DNA of 41,897 nt, taken from Paenibacillus herberti. Its GTDB lineage: Bacteria; Bacillota; Bacilli; Paenibacillales; Paenibacillaceae. The translations under genes were made by a program, and so were the position numbers. Where the stretch lies: the NCBI RefSeq assembly GCF_002233675.1, contig NZ_NMUQ01000003.1:204104-246000 (forward strand). Reading direction: 5' to 3'. A model generated the notes under the pieces. It ran no database searches and had not been told where the DNA came from. It worked only from the letters and a program-made list of their open reading frames with translations. Shown here piece after piece: positions 1-8,166 of the stretch; within the stretch, counting starts at the first letter, position 1, and each line of letters begins with the position of its first letter.

Positions 1-660
1 GGTTTGGAGCGGATCAAGTAAGTTTGACTACTTGGTTGCAGCTGCGAGGCTGGTTTGGAGCTGATCAAGTAAGTTTGACTACTTGGTTGCAGCGGCGAGG
101 CAGATTTGGAGCGGATCAAGTAAGTTTGACTACTTGGTTGCAGCTGCGAGGCTGGTTTGGAGCGGATCAAGTAAGTTTGACTACTTGGTTGCAGCGGCGA
201 GGCTGGTTTGGAGCGGATCAAGTAACTTCGACTACTTGGTTGCAGCGGCGAGGCAGATTTGGAGCGGATCAAGTAAGTTCGACTACTTGGTTGCAGAGAC
301 AAGGCTGGTTTGGAGCGGATCAAGTAACTTCGACTACTTGGTTGCAGCGGCGAGGCTGGTTTGGAGCGGATCAAGTAAGTTTGACTACTTGGTTGCAGCT
401 GCGAGGCTGGTTTGGAGCTGATCAAGTAAGTTTGACTACTTGGTTGCAGCGGCGAGGCAGATTTGGAGCGGATCAAGTAAGTTTGACTACTTGGTTGCAG
501 AGACAAGGCTGGTTTGGAGCGGATCAAGTAACTTCGACTACTTGGTTGCAGCTGCGAGGCTGGTTTGGAGCGGATCAAGTAAGTTTGACTACTTGGTTGC
601 AGCGGCGAGGCAGATTTGGAGCAATGCAAGTAAGTTTGACTACTTGCATTCACCGACGAG
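1..660 (+). repeat. 13-copy 51-bp tandem repeat array with hairpin units
   Basis: The motif gactacttg recurs at exactly 51-bp steps (starting 26, 77, 128 ... 638) with no indels, giving 13 copies; the first is cut by the window edge. Each unit holds the inverted repeat CAAGTA-8 nt-TACTTG. Units differ by a few substitutions in the spacer, which come in recurring types (cagctgcgaggctgg, cagcggcgaggcaga, cagagacaaggctgg), as expected from unequal exchange. Because 51 is a multiple of 3, two plus frames stay open, but they lack a ribosome binding site and have only TTG or internal starts, so I do not call a gene. There are no unique spacers, so this is not a CRISPR array. Its role is unknown. 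Confidence 0.9.
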
Positions 661-688
661 GCTGATTTTAAGCCAATTAAGAGAAACA

Positions 689-740
689 AGCGAGTTTCGC
701 TGTTAGTTTGAGTTGGTTCGCGCAGCGAGTTTCGCTGTTA
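689..740 (+). repeat. Duplicated small hairpin in 5' leader
   Basis: The 17-mer agcgagtttcgctgtta occurs twice, at 689-705 and 724-740, just upstream of the first gene of the nan operon. Each copy is an AGCGA-GTT-TCGCT stem-loop. No T-tract follows, so these are not obvious terminators. They could be leader structures or decayed repeat units. Confidence 0.5.
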
Positions 741-771
741 AATTTCCATCGAAGCTAGAAAGGAGAGTACC

Positions 772-2505
772 ATGAGCAAGCCGAAGCGATCACGAGCCAA
801 AGTGGTTTATCTGCCTTTAGACGAACGGCCGTGCAACTATGACTTTCCGTGGCTGCTAGCCCAGGATACCGATCTGGAGCTGGTTCGACCGCCGCGAGAG
901 TGGATGGGGGACAAAAAAAGGCCAGGCCGCATAAGAGAGCTGTCCGACTGGCTGGAGCAAGAGGCAGCAGATGCAGAAGGAGCTATCGTGTCAATCGACA
1001 CGCTGCTCTACGGCGGCATCGTTCCGTCCCGGCTTCACCGCCTCGGAGAGCATGAAGCCGCAGCACCGCTGGAAAGGCTGCGCAATATGCGGAAAAACAA
1101 CCCGCGTCTGAAGCTGTACGCCTTTCACCTCATTATGAGATGCCCGCAGTATTCCAGCGCTGACGAAGAGCCGAGCTACTACGCTGACTGGGGCAGGGAG
1201 TTGTTTCGGCTGGGCTGGCTTAGTCATCGAGAGCAGCTTGGCCTCGCCATTACGGAAGAGCTGCAGGAGCTGGCTAGAATCCGCATGGAGCTGCCGGAGG
1301 ATGTGCGAGATGACTACTTGGAGCGGCGCGCCGTCAACGCTGCGGCGAATCGTGCGTCCCTAGAACTGGCTGCTGATGGAACACTCGACTTTTTAGCGCT
1401 GCCTCAAGACGATGCGGCTCCCTACGGTTGGACTGCGCTGGATCAGCAAGGAGTCCGCCAAAGAATCCGGGAGCTCGGTGCGGAGCTCCAGACGCTTATG
1501 TACCCCGGCGCAGATGAGGCGGGCTGTACACTGTTGGCGCGACTTATAAACGAACGTCGAGGCGTGCAGCCGCTTGTATATGCAAGATATTCTAGTGTGT
1601 TTGGTCCACAGGTGATACCGCTTTATGAGGACCGGATGCTTGGTGAGAGTGTAAAATCTCAACTGCTGGCAGCCGGAGGCCTTCTGGTAGAGAGCGCATC
1701 CGATGCCGACCTGATCCTGCTCGTGAACTCTCCGGGAGGGCGAATGGGCGAGGCGAACGGCCAACTGCAGCCAAATGCCGATTATGATGTGCAACGTAAC
1801 ACACAGGAATTGGTGGAATACGGGAGTTACGCCTTGAACCGGCTCGGCAAGCCAGTGGCGCTGGCGGACGTCGCTTTTGCTAATGGTGGAGACCTGCAAT
1901 TACTGAGGCTACTGCGTCGCAAAGGCATGTTACCGAAGCTCGCCGGATTGGCCGGCTGGAACACAAGCGGCAACACGCTTGGCACAACGATTGCGCAACT
2001 GATGATTTACGGGCAGTTTGGTCAAACGAAGGGGCAGCTGGATTTTCTCGGCTTGCGCATTGCAGAAGACTACGGTTACTGCTCCGCGATCCGGCGCAGA
2101 CTTGCTGACGGCCCGGTGAAGGCGCTTGGCATGGACTATTTTTCAGTGGATGGTCAGCGAGGCCGGGCTGCTGGTATGGTGCGGGAAGCGATGGAGCATT
2201 TCTTGATGGAACAGACCGCTGGCTCGGGCATAAACATCGTTGTGGAAGATTGCTGGATGCCATGGAGCAGGATGTTCGAGGTGGGGCTGAAGGTTCAGTG
2301 TGAGCTGAGCAAGCTGAACAAGCAGGGCAATCAGGTCCAGCAGGTTGAGAAAAGCCAGAAGAGCAAGCAGGGCAAGAGGGCCGAGCAGGATGAACGGACA
2401 GACCGGTTCATACAAGAAATCGCGCAAGCTGGACATTCAACGGAAGCTGGAAATGAAGGATGCTCTAATGCGGATGCGGCCGACAACAGGAAAGACAGGA
2501 GTTGA
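772..2505 (+). CDS. DUF4127 family protein
   Basis: A 577-residue protein with no signal peptide or membrane segment. The opening VVYLPLDERPCNYDFP (residues 11-26) and the body match the DUF4127 family, whose biochemical role I do not know to be established. The start is set by AAGGAGAG at 759-766. From about residue 512 the protein ends in a low-complexity tail rich in Lys, Gln, Glu and Asn that reads like an added or eroded 3' end; its coding DNA carries short agcaagcagggcaa-like repeats. It is the first gene of an operon: the ribosome binding site of nanE lies inside its last codons. The company of nanE, a MurR-type regulator and a ROK kinase suggests a part in amino-sugar catabolism; that is inference. 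Confidence 0.75.
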   Translation: MSKPKRSRAKVVYLPLDERPCNYDFPWLLAQDTDLELVRPPREWMGDKKRPGRIRELSDWLEQEAADAEGAIVSIDTLLYGGIVPSRLHRLGEHEAAAPLERLRNMRKNNPRLKLYAFHLIMRCPQYSSADEEPSYYADWGRELFRLGWLSHREQLGLAITEELQELARIRMELPEDVRDDYLERRAVNAAANRASLELAADGTLDFLALPQDDAAPYGWTALDQQGVRQRIRELGAELQTLMYPGADEAGCTLLARLINERRGVQPLVYARYSSVFGPQVIPLYEDRMLGESVKSQLLAAGGLLVESASDADLILLVNSPGGRMGEANGQLQPNADYDVQRNTQELVEYGSYALNRLGKPVALADVAFANGGDLQLLRLLRRKGMLPKLAGLAGWNTSGNTLGTTIAQLMIYGQFGQTKGQLDFLGLRIAEDYGYCSAIRRRLADGPVKALGMDYFSVDGQRGRAAGMVREAMEHFLMEQTAGSGINIVVEDCWMPWSRMFEVGLKVQCELSKLNKQGNQVQQVEKSQKSKQGKRAEQDERTDRFIQEIAQAGHSTEAGNEGCSNADAADNRKDRS

Positions 2506-2509
2506 AGCC

Positions 2510-3220
2510 ATGGCTACAATCTGGGAGAAGACGCAAGGGGGGCTAATCGTCTCCTGTCAGGCGCTGCCGAATGAGCCATTGCATGGAGCGGGCATCATGG
2601 CGCGCATGGCGCTTGCGGCGGAGCAAGGCGGAGCTGCGGCGATTCGGGCGAACGGAGCAGACGATGTGCGGAGCATCAAGGCGCAGACTGGACTGCCTGT
2701 AATCGGAATCGTAAAAAGGGATTACCCCGGCTATCCAATTTATATCACGCCTACGCTTCGGGAAGTAGATGAACTGTTAGATGCGGGGGCAGATATGATT
2801 GCCTTTGACGCGACGCTGCGCAAGCGGCCGAATGGCTGCACGGCTGAGGAACTGATTCAGCGCATGCACAGCCTGGGCGTTCCCGCCATGGCCGATGTGT
2901 CCACGCTCGAAGAGGCTGAGCAAGCAGAGCGGCTCGGTGCCGACTGTGTTTCCACGACATTGTCGGGGTATACACCTTATTCGGTCAGTCGGACTGGACC
3001 CGACTATGATCTAGTGGAGCAGGCCGCTGAGCGGCTGCGTATTCCGGTGTTTGCGGAAGGGCGAGTAACTGAGCCGGAGCAGGTTGCGGCGCTGCTGCAG
3101 CTTGGCGCTCATGCGGTCGTAGTTGGATCAGCGATTACGCGCCCTCAGCTGATTGCGGAACGTTTTGCCGCTGCGGCGGGAAGGAGATGGCAAAGGGATG
3201 GATTTAAAGCTAAAGGTTAG
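2510..3220 (+). CDS. nanE: N-acetylmannosamine-6-phosphate 2-epimerase NanE
   Basis: This 236-residue TIM-barrel enzyme converts ManNAc-6-P to GlcNAc-6-P in cytoplasmic sialic acid/ManNAc use. Diagnostic stretches are GGLIVSCQALPNEPL near the N-terminus, GIVKRD (residues 66-71, with the conserved lysine K69), and a C-terminal phosphate-binding VVVGSAITRP. The frame is open further upstream, but the start at 2510 has AGGAG at 2497-2501 and gives the usual family length (about 230). It follows the DUF4127 gene by 4 bp and overlaps the regulator gene downstream by 23 bp, so the genes are probably co-transcribed and translationally coupled. Confidence 0.93.
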   Translation: MATIWEKTQGGLIVSCQALPNEPLHGAGIMARMALAAEQGGAAAIRANGADDVRSIKAQTGLPVIGIVKRDYPGYPIYITPTLREVDELLDAGADMIAFDATLRKRPNGCTAEELIQRMHSLGVPAMADVSTLEEAEQAERLGADCVSTTLSGYTPYSVSRTGPDYDLVEQAAERLRIPVFAEGRVTEPEQVAALLQLGAHAVVVGSAITRPQLIAERFAAAAGRRWQRDGFKAKG

Positions 3221-4037
3221 CTCGTACTACCCCTCGCTCACGAAGTCGGAACAGAAGGTCGCTGACTATATGCTCAACGCTTCGGAGGATATTATGTATC
3301 GCTCCGTGACGGAGCTTGCGGATCTGTCTGGCGTCGGGGAGACGACGGTGATGCGTTTTTGCCGGGCCATCGGCTTCAAAGGATACCAGGATTTCAAGCT
3401 GGCGCTTGCCCAGGATTATAGTCCGCGACGCCAGGCGGGCGGAAGGGATGCCCAAGGTGCGGAAGATGATGGCGATTACCCGGCACTGGTGTACCGTGAG
3501 CTGACCTCGATTTTGTCGGACACGATGAGCCTGATTGATCGTTCCAAGCTTAATGAAGCCGTGCGGCGAATTCATGAAGCGTCTTATCTGCAGTTTTTTG
3601 GAGTGGGGACGTCGGGACTCACAGCACTGGACGCCAAAAACCGCATGCTCCGCATCGGGCGCCGGGCAGAAGCAATTACAGATGCACATATCCAAGCGAT
3701 GATGGCCGTTACGATGGGACTGGGCGATGTAGCAGTAGGCATAAGTTTGAGTGGCAGCACGCTGGACACGGTTGATTTACTGACGAAGGCGCGCCAGCAA
3801 GGTGCGTATGTCATCGCGTTGACGAATTACGCCAAGTCACCGATTACATCGGTCGCCGACCTGGTGTTGCTAACCGCAGGCAAAGAGTCACCGCTCGAAG
3901 GCGGTTCAATCGGGGCGAAAATGTCCCAGTTGCTCGTTATCGATCTTATTTGCGAAGGACTGGCGCGCCATGATCTTTCCTACACGCGGGAGATGCGGGA
4001 GCGCACCGCCAAGGCGGTCATCGAACGAATTTATTGA
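3198..4037 (+). CDS. MurR/RpiR family transcriptional regulator
   Basis: A 279-residue regulator. Residues 1 to about 80 form the RpiR-type helix-turn-helix (LTKSEQKVADYML, then VGETTVMRFCRAIGFKGYQDFK). A SIS sugar-phosphate isomerase fold follows from about residue 120 (FFGVGTSGLTALDAKNRMLRIG; ISLSGSTLDTVDLL). SIS domains of this family sense phosphosugars. Placed between nanE and the ROK kinase, it is likely the local repressor or activator responding to ManNAc-6-P, GlcNAc-6-P or MurNAc-6-P; the ligand is inference. The start is chosen from AAGGAG at 3181-3186 and the match of the N-terminus to the family; the gene overlaps the nanE end. Confidence 0.88.
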   Translation: MDLKLKVSSYYPSLTKSEQKVADYMLNASEDIMYRSVTELADLSGVGETTVMRFCRAIGFKGYQDFKLALAQDYSPRRQAGGRDAQGAEDDGDYPALVYRELTSILSDTMSLIDRSKLNEAVRRIHEASYLQFFGVGTSGLTALDAKNRMLRIGRRAEAITDAHIQAMMAVTMGLGDVAVGISLSGSTLDTVDLLTKARQQGAYVIALTNYAKSPITSVADLVLLTAGKESPLEGGSIGAKMSQLLVIDLICEGLARHDLSYTREMRERTAKAVIERIY

Positions 4038-4079
4038 GTGGGCCACGGTCAACGGGTGCGAGTGGAAGGGAGAGTGGCG

Positions 4080-5021
4080 ATGCAAGCGGTAGGGCCGACA
4101 ATTGGAGTGGACATTGGTGGGACGGGCATCAAGGGCATCGTGTTGGATGAGGAAGGTTATATTTGGGCAAAAGCGACCGTGCCAACGGAAGCGTCCCGTG
4201 GCAGGGAGGCAGTACTGGCTTCCGTGGAGGAGCTCGTAAGTGACCTCCTGGAATGCTGCCCTTCAGCCGGGGCAATAGGACTTGCCAGCGCCGGACGTAT
4301 TAATGCCGACTCCGGAGAGGTCGTTTATGCCACGGACAATTTGCCCGGCTGGACGGGACTGCGGCTTGCTGAATGGGCAGGTCTACGCTTCGGCCTGCCG
4401 AGCTGCGCTGATAATGATGCCAATGCCGCGCTGCTCGGTGAATGCCGACTCGGCGCAGGCCGGGGCTTGCGCAGCGCCGTCTTGTTGACGCTCGGCACCG
4501 GAGTTGGCGGTGCGAATATGGCAGAAGGCCGCATACTGAGGGGCGCCGGCTGGAGCGGCGGCGAGTGGGGACATAGCGTGCTCGTGCCAGGCGGCCTTCC
4601 CTGCAATTGCGGGCGCAGGGGCTGCGCGGAGCAGTATCTCTCCGGCACAGCTCTGATGCGGACAGCGTCTCAGGCGATGGGCCGTGCGGGTTTGTCCCCG
4701 GCTGAGCTGATGGAATGCGTGCGCAGCGGAGACTCTCAGGCTGTTCAGGTGCTGCGGGAGTATGCTGGATGGCTCGCTTTGTTCGCTGCCAACCTGAGGG
4801 TAGGCCTCGACCCGGAGGCGATCCTGCTCGGTGGCGGGGCAGCGGATTCGCTGGAGGTATGGCGTCCGTTGCTGGAGGAGGCGCTCGCGGCTGAAGGGGC
4901 AGCAGCATTTCCCATGATGAAAGCGCTTCTTGGCAACAACGCCGGCTGCATAGGCGCTGCTATGATGGCGGCTGATTTGCTGCATAGAATTTCTGCCAAC
5001 CAGGAGGAGGAAACAGCATGA
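4080..5021 (+). CDS. nanK: ROK family sugar kinase, NanK-like
   Basis: A 313-residue kinase of the ROK family. It has the ATP phosphate loop DIGGTGIKG (residues 11-19), the DNDANA catalytic stretch (111-116), LTLGTGVGG (137-144) and the zinc site CNCGRRGC (C175, C177, C182) after EWGH (162-165). NanK phosphorylates ManNAc to ManNAc-6-P, the substrate of NanE, so the neighbourhood favours that role; a glucokinase or other hexosamine kinase activity cannot be excluded from sequence. A GTG at 4038 is in frame, but the ATG at 4080 has GGGAG at 4068-4072 and starts at the family's normal N-terminus. Its stop overlaps the next start (ATGA at 5018-5021). Confidence 0.82.
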   Translation: MQAVGPTIGVDIGGTGIKGIVLDEEGYIWAKATVPTEASRGREAVLASVEELVSDLLECCPSAGAIGLASAGRINADSGEVVYATDNLPGWTGLRLAEWAGLRFGLPSCADNDANAALLGECRLGAGRGLRSAVLLTLGTGVGGANMAEGRILRGAGWSGGEWGHSVLVPGGLPCNCGRRGCAEQYLSGTALMRTASQAMGRAGLSPAELMECVRSGDSQAVQVLREYAGWLALFAANLRVGLDPEAILLGGGAADSLEVWRPLLEEALAAEGAAAFPMMKALLGNNAGCIGAAMMAADLLHRISANQEEETA

Positions 5022-6775
5022 ACGAGATTCGAAAAGAAGAACTAGAAGCTTCGTCCCAACCGATCCAGCCGGTAATCCAGCCCGATGGCCGGCTGGCGTC
5101 CGAGCCGGCATCCAAGCTCGATGGCCAACTAGCGTCTGAGCCGGCATCCAAGCTCAATGGTCATCCGGTGTCCCAGCCGGCATCCGAGCTAGAGGCCGAT
5201 GTCATCATCATCGGCGGCGGGCTTGGCGGCACAGCTGCGGCGCTGGCTGCGGCGCGCGAAGGACTGAACGTCATCATGACGGAGGAAACCGATTGGATCG
5301 GTGGCCAGCTTACCTCGCAAGCGGTGCCGCCGGATGAGCATCGCTGGATTGAGTCGAGCGGCTGCACCGCCTCTTTTCGCGAGCTGCGAGAGCGCATCCG
5401 CTCGTACTACAAGGAAAACTACCCGCTCACACCGCAAGCGCAGGACAATACGCTGCTCAACCCCGGCAATGGCTGGGTCAGCCGCCTCGCTCATGAGCCG
5501 CGCGTTGCGTTGGCAGTGCTGCAGGCGATGCTCTCGCCCTATGTAAACAGCGGACGGCTGCGCCTGCTGCTTGAGACGGTCCCTATTTCCGCGGAAACAG
5601 TCGGCGACGATGTTCGCTCGGTGACGGTGTCCGGCCGGAATGGCCGTCTGTTTCGCCTTTCCGCTCCCTATGTGCTGGACGCGACGGAAACCGGAGATCT
5701 GCTGCCGATGACCGGGACGGAATACCGGATCGGAGCGGAGTCCCGAAGCGAGACGGGAGAGCCTCATGCTCCCGAGGAGGGAATTCCCGAGGATGTGCAG
5801 GCGTTTACGCATGTCGCTGCAATGGAATACTTGCCAGAGGGGAACTTTATCCCATCGCGGCCTCCGGAAATGTATGAGTATTGGAGCCGTCTTGTGCCGC
5901 CTTTTTCCCCTTATCCGCTGCTGAGCTGGTTCGCTACCGATGCCAATGACACCACCAAAAAGAAAGAGTTCACCCTTCTCCCGAACAAACGAGGCGTTAC
6001 TTCGCTGTGGGATTACCGACGCATCCTCGATCCGCGGCATCTGGCCGTACCCTTGTATGAGGGGGAGCTGTCGCTTCTCAACTGGGCGCAAAATGACTAC
6101 TATCTCGGAAGTATTATGGACGTTCCTGAACATGTGCGTCGAGACAGGCTCTATGCGGCTCGTCAGCTGACGCTGTCCACGGTGTACTGGCTGCAAACCG
6201 AAGCGCCTCGGCTGGACGGCGGCAAAGGTTATCCCGGTGTGCGGCTGCGCGGCGATGTGCTTGGTACGGGGGACGGTCTTGCCAAGTCGGTGTATATTCG
6301 CGAATCGAGGCGCATTTGCGCGTTGCAGACGATTACGGAGGCGGATGTAAGCAAGGAGCTGCGCGGTGAAGCCGGGATTAAGCGCTACGAGGATAGCGTC
6401 GGCGTGGGCAACTATCATTTGGATTTGCATCATACTACGGTGACGTACAGGAGCTTTTACATTCCAAGTTATCCCTACGAAATTCCGCTGGGGTCGTTGA
6501 TTCCAATCCGCATGAACAACCTTCTGCCCGCCTGTAAAAATATCGGAACAACCCAGATTTCCAACGGCTGTTATCGGCTGCATCCGACGGAATGGAATAT
6601 CGGGGAGGCTGCGGGCATGCTGGCCGCTTATTGCCTCCGCACAGGAAGGCTCCCCCGCGAAGTCCACGGCGACGCTGCTCTGCGAGCAGGCTTCCAGGAG
6701 CTGCTGACGTTGCGCGGCGTAGAGTTTCATTGGTCGGAAGAAATCGCGAAGGAGGTGGTGGGGGCGCCGAAATGA
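5018..6775 (+). CDS. FAD-dependent oxidoreductase (FAD_oxidored type)
   Basis: A 585-residue flavoprotein. The dinucleotide-binding motif DVIIIGGGLGG begins at residue 61, much later than usual, because residues 24-59 are three copies of a 12-residue repeat (DGRLASEPASKL type). The rest resembles the FAD_oxidored family (PF12831), seen in carbohydrate-associated operons; the substrate is unknown. No signal peptide is visible. It is the last gene of the nan operon, coupled to nanK by an ATGA overlap, with AGGAGGAGG just upstream. A 547-residue antisense frame across it is a GC-rich shadow. No classic terminator follows; only a 7-bp stem at 6789-6807 without a T-tract is visible. Confidence 0.8.
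   Translation: MNEIRKEELEASSQPIQPVIQPDGRLASEPASKLDGQLASEPASKLNGHPVSQPASELEADVIIIGGGLGGTAAALAAAREGLNVIMTEETDWIGGQLTSQAVPPDEHRWIESSGCTASFRELRERIRSYYKENYPLTPQAQDNTLLNPGNGWVSRLAHEPRVALAVLQAMLSPYVNSGRLRLLLETVPISAETVGDDVRSVTVSGRNGRLFRLSAPYVLDATETGDLLPMTGTEYRIGAESRSETGEPHAPEEGIPEDVQAFTHVAAMEYLPEGNFIPSRPPEMYEYWSRLVPPFSPYPLLSWFATDANDTTKKKEFTLLPNKRGVTSLWDYRRILDPRHLAVPLYEGELSLLNWAQNDYYLGSIMDVPEHVRRDRLYAARQLTLSTVYWLQTEAPRLDGGKGYPGVRLRGDVLGTGDGLAKSVYIRESRRICALQTITEADVSKELRGEAGIKRYEDSVGVGNYHLDLHHTTVTYRSFYIPSYPYEIPLGSLIPIRMNNLLPACKNIGTTQISNGCYRLHPTEWNIGEAAGMLAAYCLRTGRLPREVHGDAALRAGFQELLTLRGVEFHWSEEIAKEVVGAPK
5084..5191 (+). repeat. Three in-frame 36-bp repeats inside the FAD oxidoreductase gene
   Basis: Units at 5084-5119, 5120-5155 and 5156-5191 encode DGRLASEPASKL, DGQLASEPASKL and NGHPVSQPASEL. 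The first two units differ by only a few bases and the third is more diverged. They build a flexible N-terminal linker ahead of the Rossmann fold. Confidence 0.85.
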
Positions 6776-6873
6776 GGGGAGCATTTCGTTCAGCGTGACG
6801 CGCTGAAGGAAGGACAGCACAGCGCGGAGCAAGTGGATGAGTCTGCATTGGAATCCGATGAGGAGGAATGATG

Positions 6874-8064
6874 ATGGGCAAAAGGATTAATAGGCTTGTG
6901 CCGGCCGCAATTGCGGCTGTGCTGTTAGTTGGCGGGACAGTCGCAGCTTCACCGAATACGGTGTTGGAAGCGGGAGGCTCGCCGCCGTCTGGAGCTGCTG
7001 CGGGCGGTTCGGTGAGCTCTTCGCTGCAGGCTGAGGCAGCGTCCGGGCTGCAGACGGCGGCTCTGACAACGCCGGATCTGGTCGTGCCGATCGCGACGCT
7101 GAAGCCGGCCGTCGCTATGGTCAAGCCAGTGCTGACACCATCGGGAGGCACGCTCGTGTTGAGCAACTCCCCCGAGTCGCCGACGACAACGGGAGGTTTT
7201 TACCGAGATACGGTCAGCGGTTCTTTTCGCGTATTTTCCCATCAGGCCAATCTGACAGGTGCGGGGCTCAATGTGGCGACCGCCGTGACCAACACGAGCG
7301 GTTACAAAGTGAAGCTGTATCTAGAGGGAGCGGGAGCAGGCATCGATTATTATCCTGATGTAGCAGGTCAGAACGCGTTGGACGCTTTCTTGAAATCTCG
7401 TGGATCGAAGCGGCCTATTGCTGTATTGCAACCGGGAGAGACGTACTGGAAAATCCATGCCGTACCCGCGAATGATACGCTCACGGGATACTTGCAGCTG
7501 CGGGCGGAAACGATGTATGGCGGCAGCGCGCCTGTGACTGTCACAACGCTCGGTTATGCGGCTAAACGACCGTCGGACCCACTTGTAGAGCCGATTCTTC
7601 CACCCGACAAACATGTCCGGGGTACGTTTCCGAATTTTGACCGGACCGGCACCCTCGTCTACAACACCTCCGCCGGCAACTCCTTGATTCGTGTTTCATC
7701 CGCTCCGTCCGGCCAATGGGCAGACTTTATGCCGGGCGAATACGAGCAAGGCCGGGACGCCATAACGGGAGCAACGGTGGCCAACAGCGGCAACTACGGC
7801 GTTATTTATGATATGTCTGTGCAGATTAATAACCAGAGCGATAGTAAGCGCACGATTGGCGTGTACCTCAATCCATCCGGCGGCGCAGGCCACTATACGA
7901 TTGGCTGGGGAGGCAAGCTGCTCAACTCCGGCTTCTTGAACTATACGATGGCGTGGCAGTTCGCGGAGCTCAAAGTTGGCCGCAAAGGCAAAACGGTTCC
8001 GTCCCGGCTCAGTTTGACCGGAGGTTCCTCCGGGCCGCAGACGCTTTATTTTACGAATAATTGA
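6874..8064 (+). CDS. Secreted protein of unknown function
   Basis: A 396-residue protein with a clear signal peptide (MGKRINRL, then a hydrophobic run AAIAAVLLVGGTVAAS). A Gly/Ser/Ala-rich stretch to about residue 75 is followed by a beta-rich body with segments such as TLVLSNSPESP, SGSFRVFSHQANLTG and RPIAVLQPGETYWKIH. I do not recognise the family. The GGTLVLSNSPE..GGFYRDTVSGSFRV pattern recalls presentation domains next to copper-amine-oxidase-like surface proteins, which is only a hint. Three ATGs lie together at 6868, 6871 and 6874; AGGAGG at 6861-6866 best fits the last. It lies 98 bp after the nan operon and may be read from it or from an unseen promoter. A strong hairpin terminator follows. 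Confidence 0.7.
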   Translation: MGKRINRLVPAAIAAVLLVGGTVAASPNTVLEAGGSPPSGAAAGGSVSSSLQAEAASGLQTAALTTPDLVVPIATLKPAVAMVKPVLTPSGGTLVLSNSPESPTTTGGFYRDTVSGSFRVFSHQANLTGAGLNVATAVTNTSGYKVKLYLEGAGAGIDYYPDVAGQNALDAFLKSRGSKRPIAVLQPGETYWKIHAVPANDTLTGYLQLRAETMYGGSAPVTVTTLGYAAKRPSDPLVEPILPPDKHVRGTFPNFDRTGTLVYNTSAGNSLIRVSSAPSGQWADFMPGEYEQGRDAITGATVANSGNYGVIYDMSVQINNQSDSKRTIGVYLNPSGGAGHYTIGWGGKLLNSGFLNYTMAWQFAELKVGRKGKTVPSRLSLTGGSSGPQTLYFTNN

Positions 8065-8087
8065 AGCTTTGCTACTGCAATAGAATA

Positions 8088-8136
8088 AGCCATAGCGGAA
8101 CAGGACGGGGATCCTAGTTCCGCTATGGCTATTTTT
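8088..8136. terminator. Terminator between convergent genes
   Basis: AGCCATAGCGGAAC at 8088-8101 pairs with GTTCCGCTATGGCT at 8117-8130 (14 bp, 15-nt loop), followed on the plus strand by ATTTTTG. It lies between two convergent genes and probably serves both, although the T-run on the minus side is weaker. Confidence 0.85.
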
Positions 8137-8166
8137 GCTACTTGTTTCAATTGACCAAGCAACCCC

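Noticed and set aside
1-660. CRISPR array
   Set aside because: The units are contiguous 51-bp repeats with no unique spacers and there are no cas genes.
24-665. A 213-codon frame of 17-residue repeats (TTWLQLRGWFGADQVSL type) across the tandem array
   Set aside because: Open only because the unit length is a multiple of 3. Two frames are open, starts are TTG or internal, no ribosome binding site is present, and the RNA hairpin explains the conservation better.
6789-6807. Terminator after the FAD oxidoreductase gene
   Set aside because: A 7-bp stem (TTCAGCG/CGCTGAA) without a T-tract.
5189-6832. A 547-codon antisense frame opposite the FAD oxidoreductase
   Set aside because: No family-like sequence; it is an open shadow frame of a GC-rich gene with strong plus-strand coding evidence.
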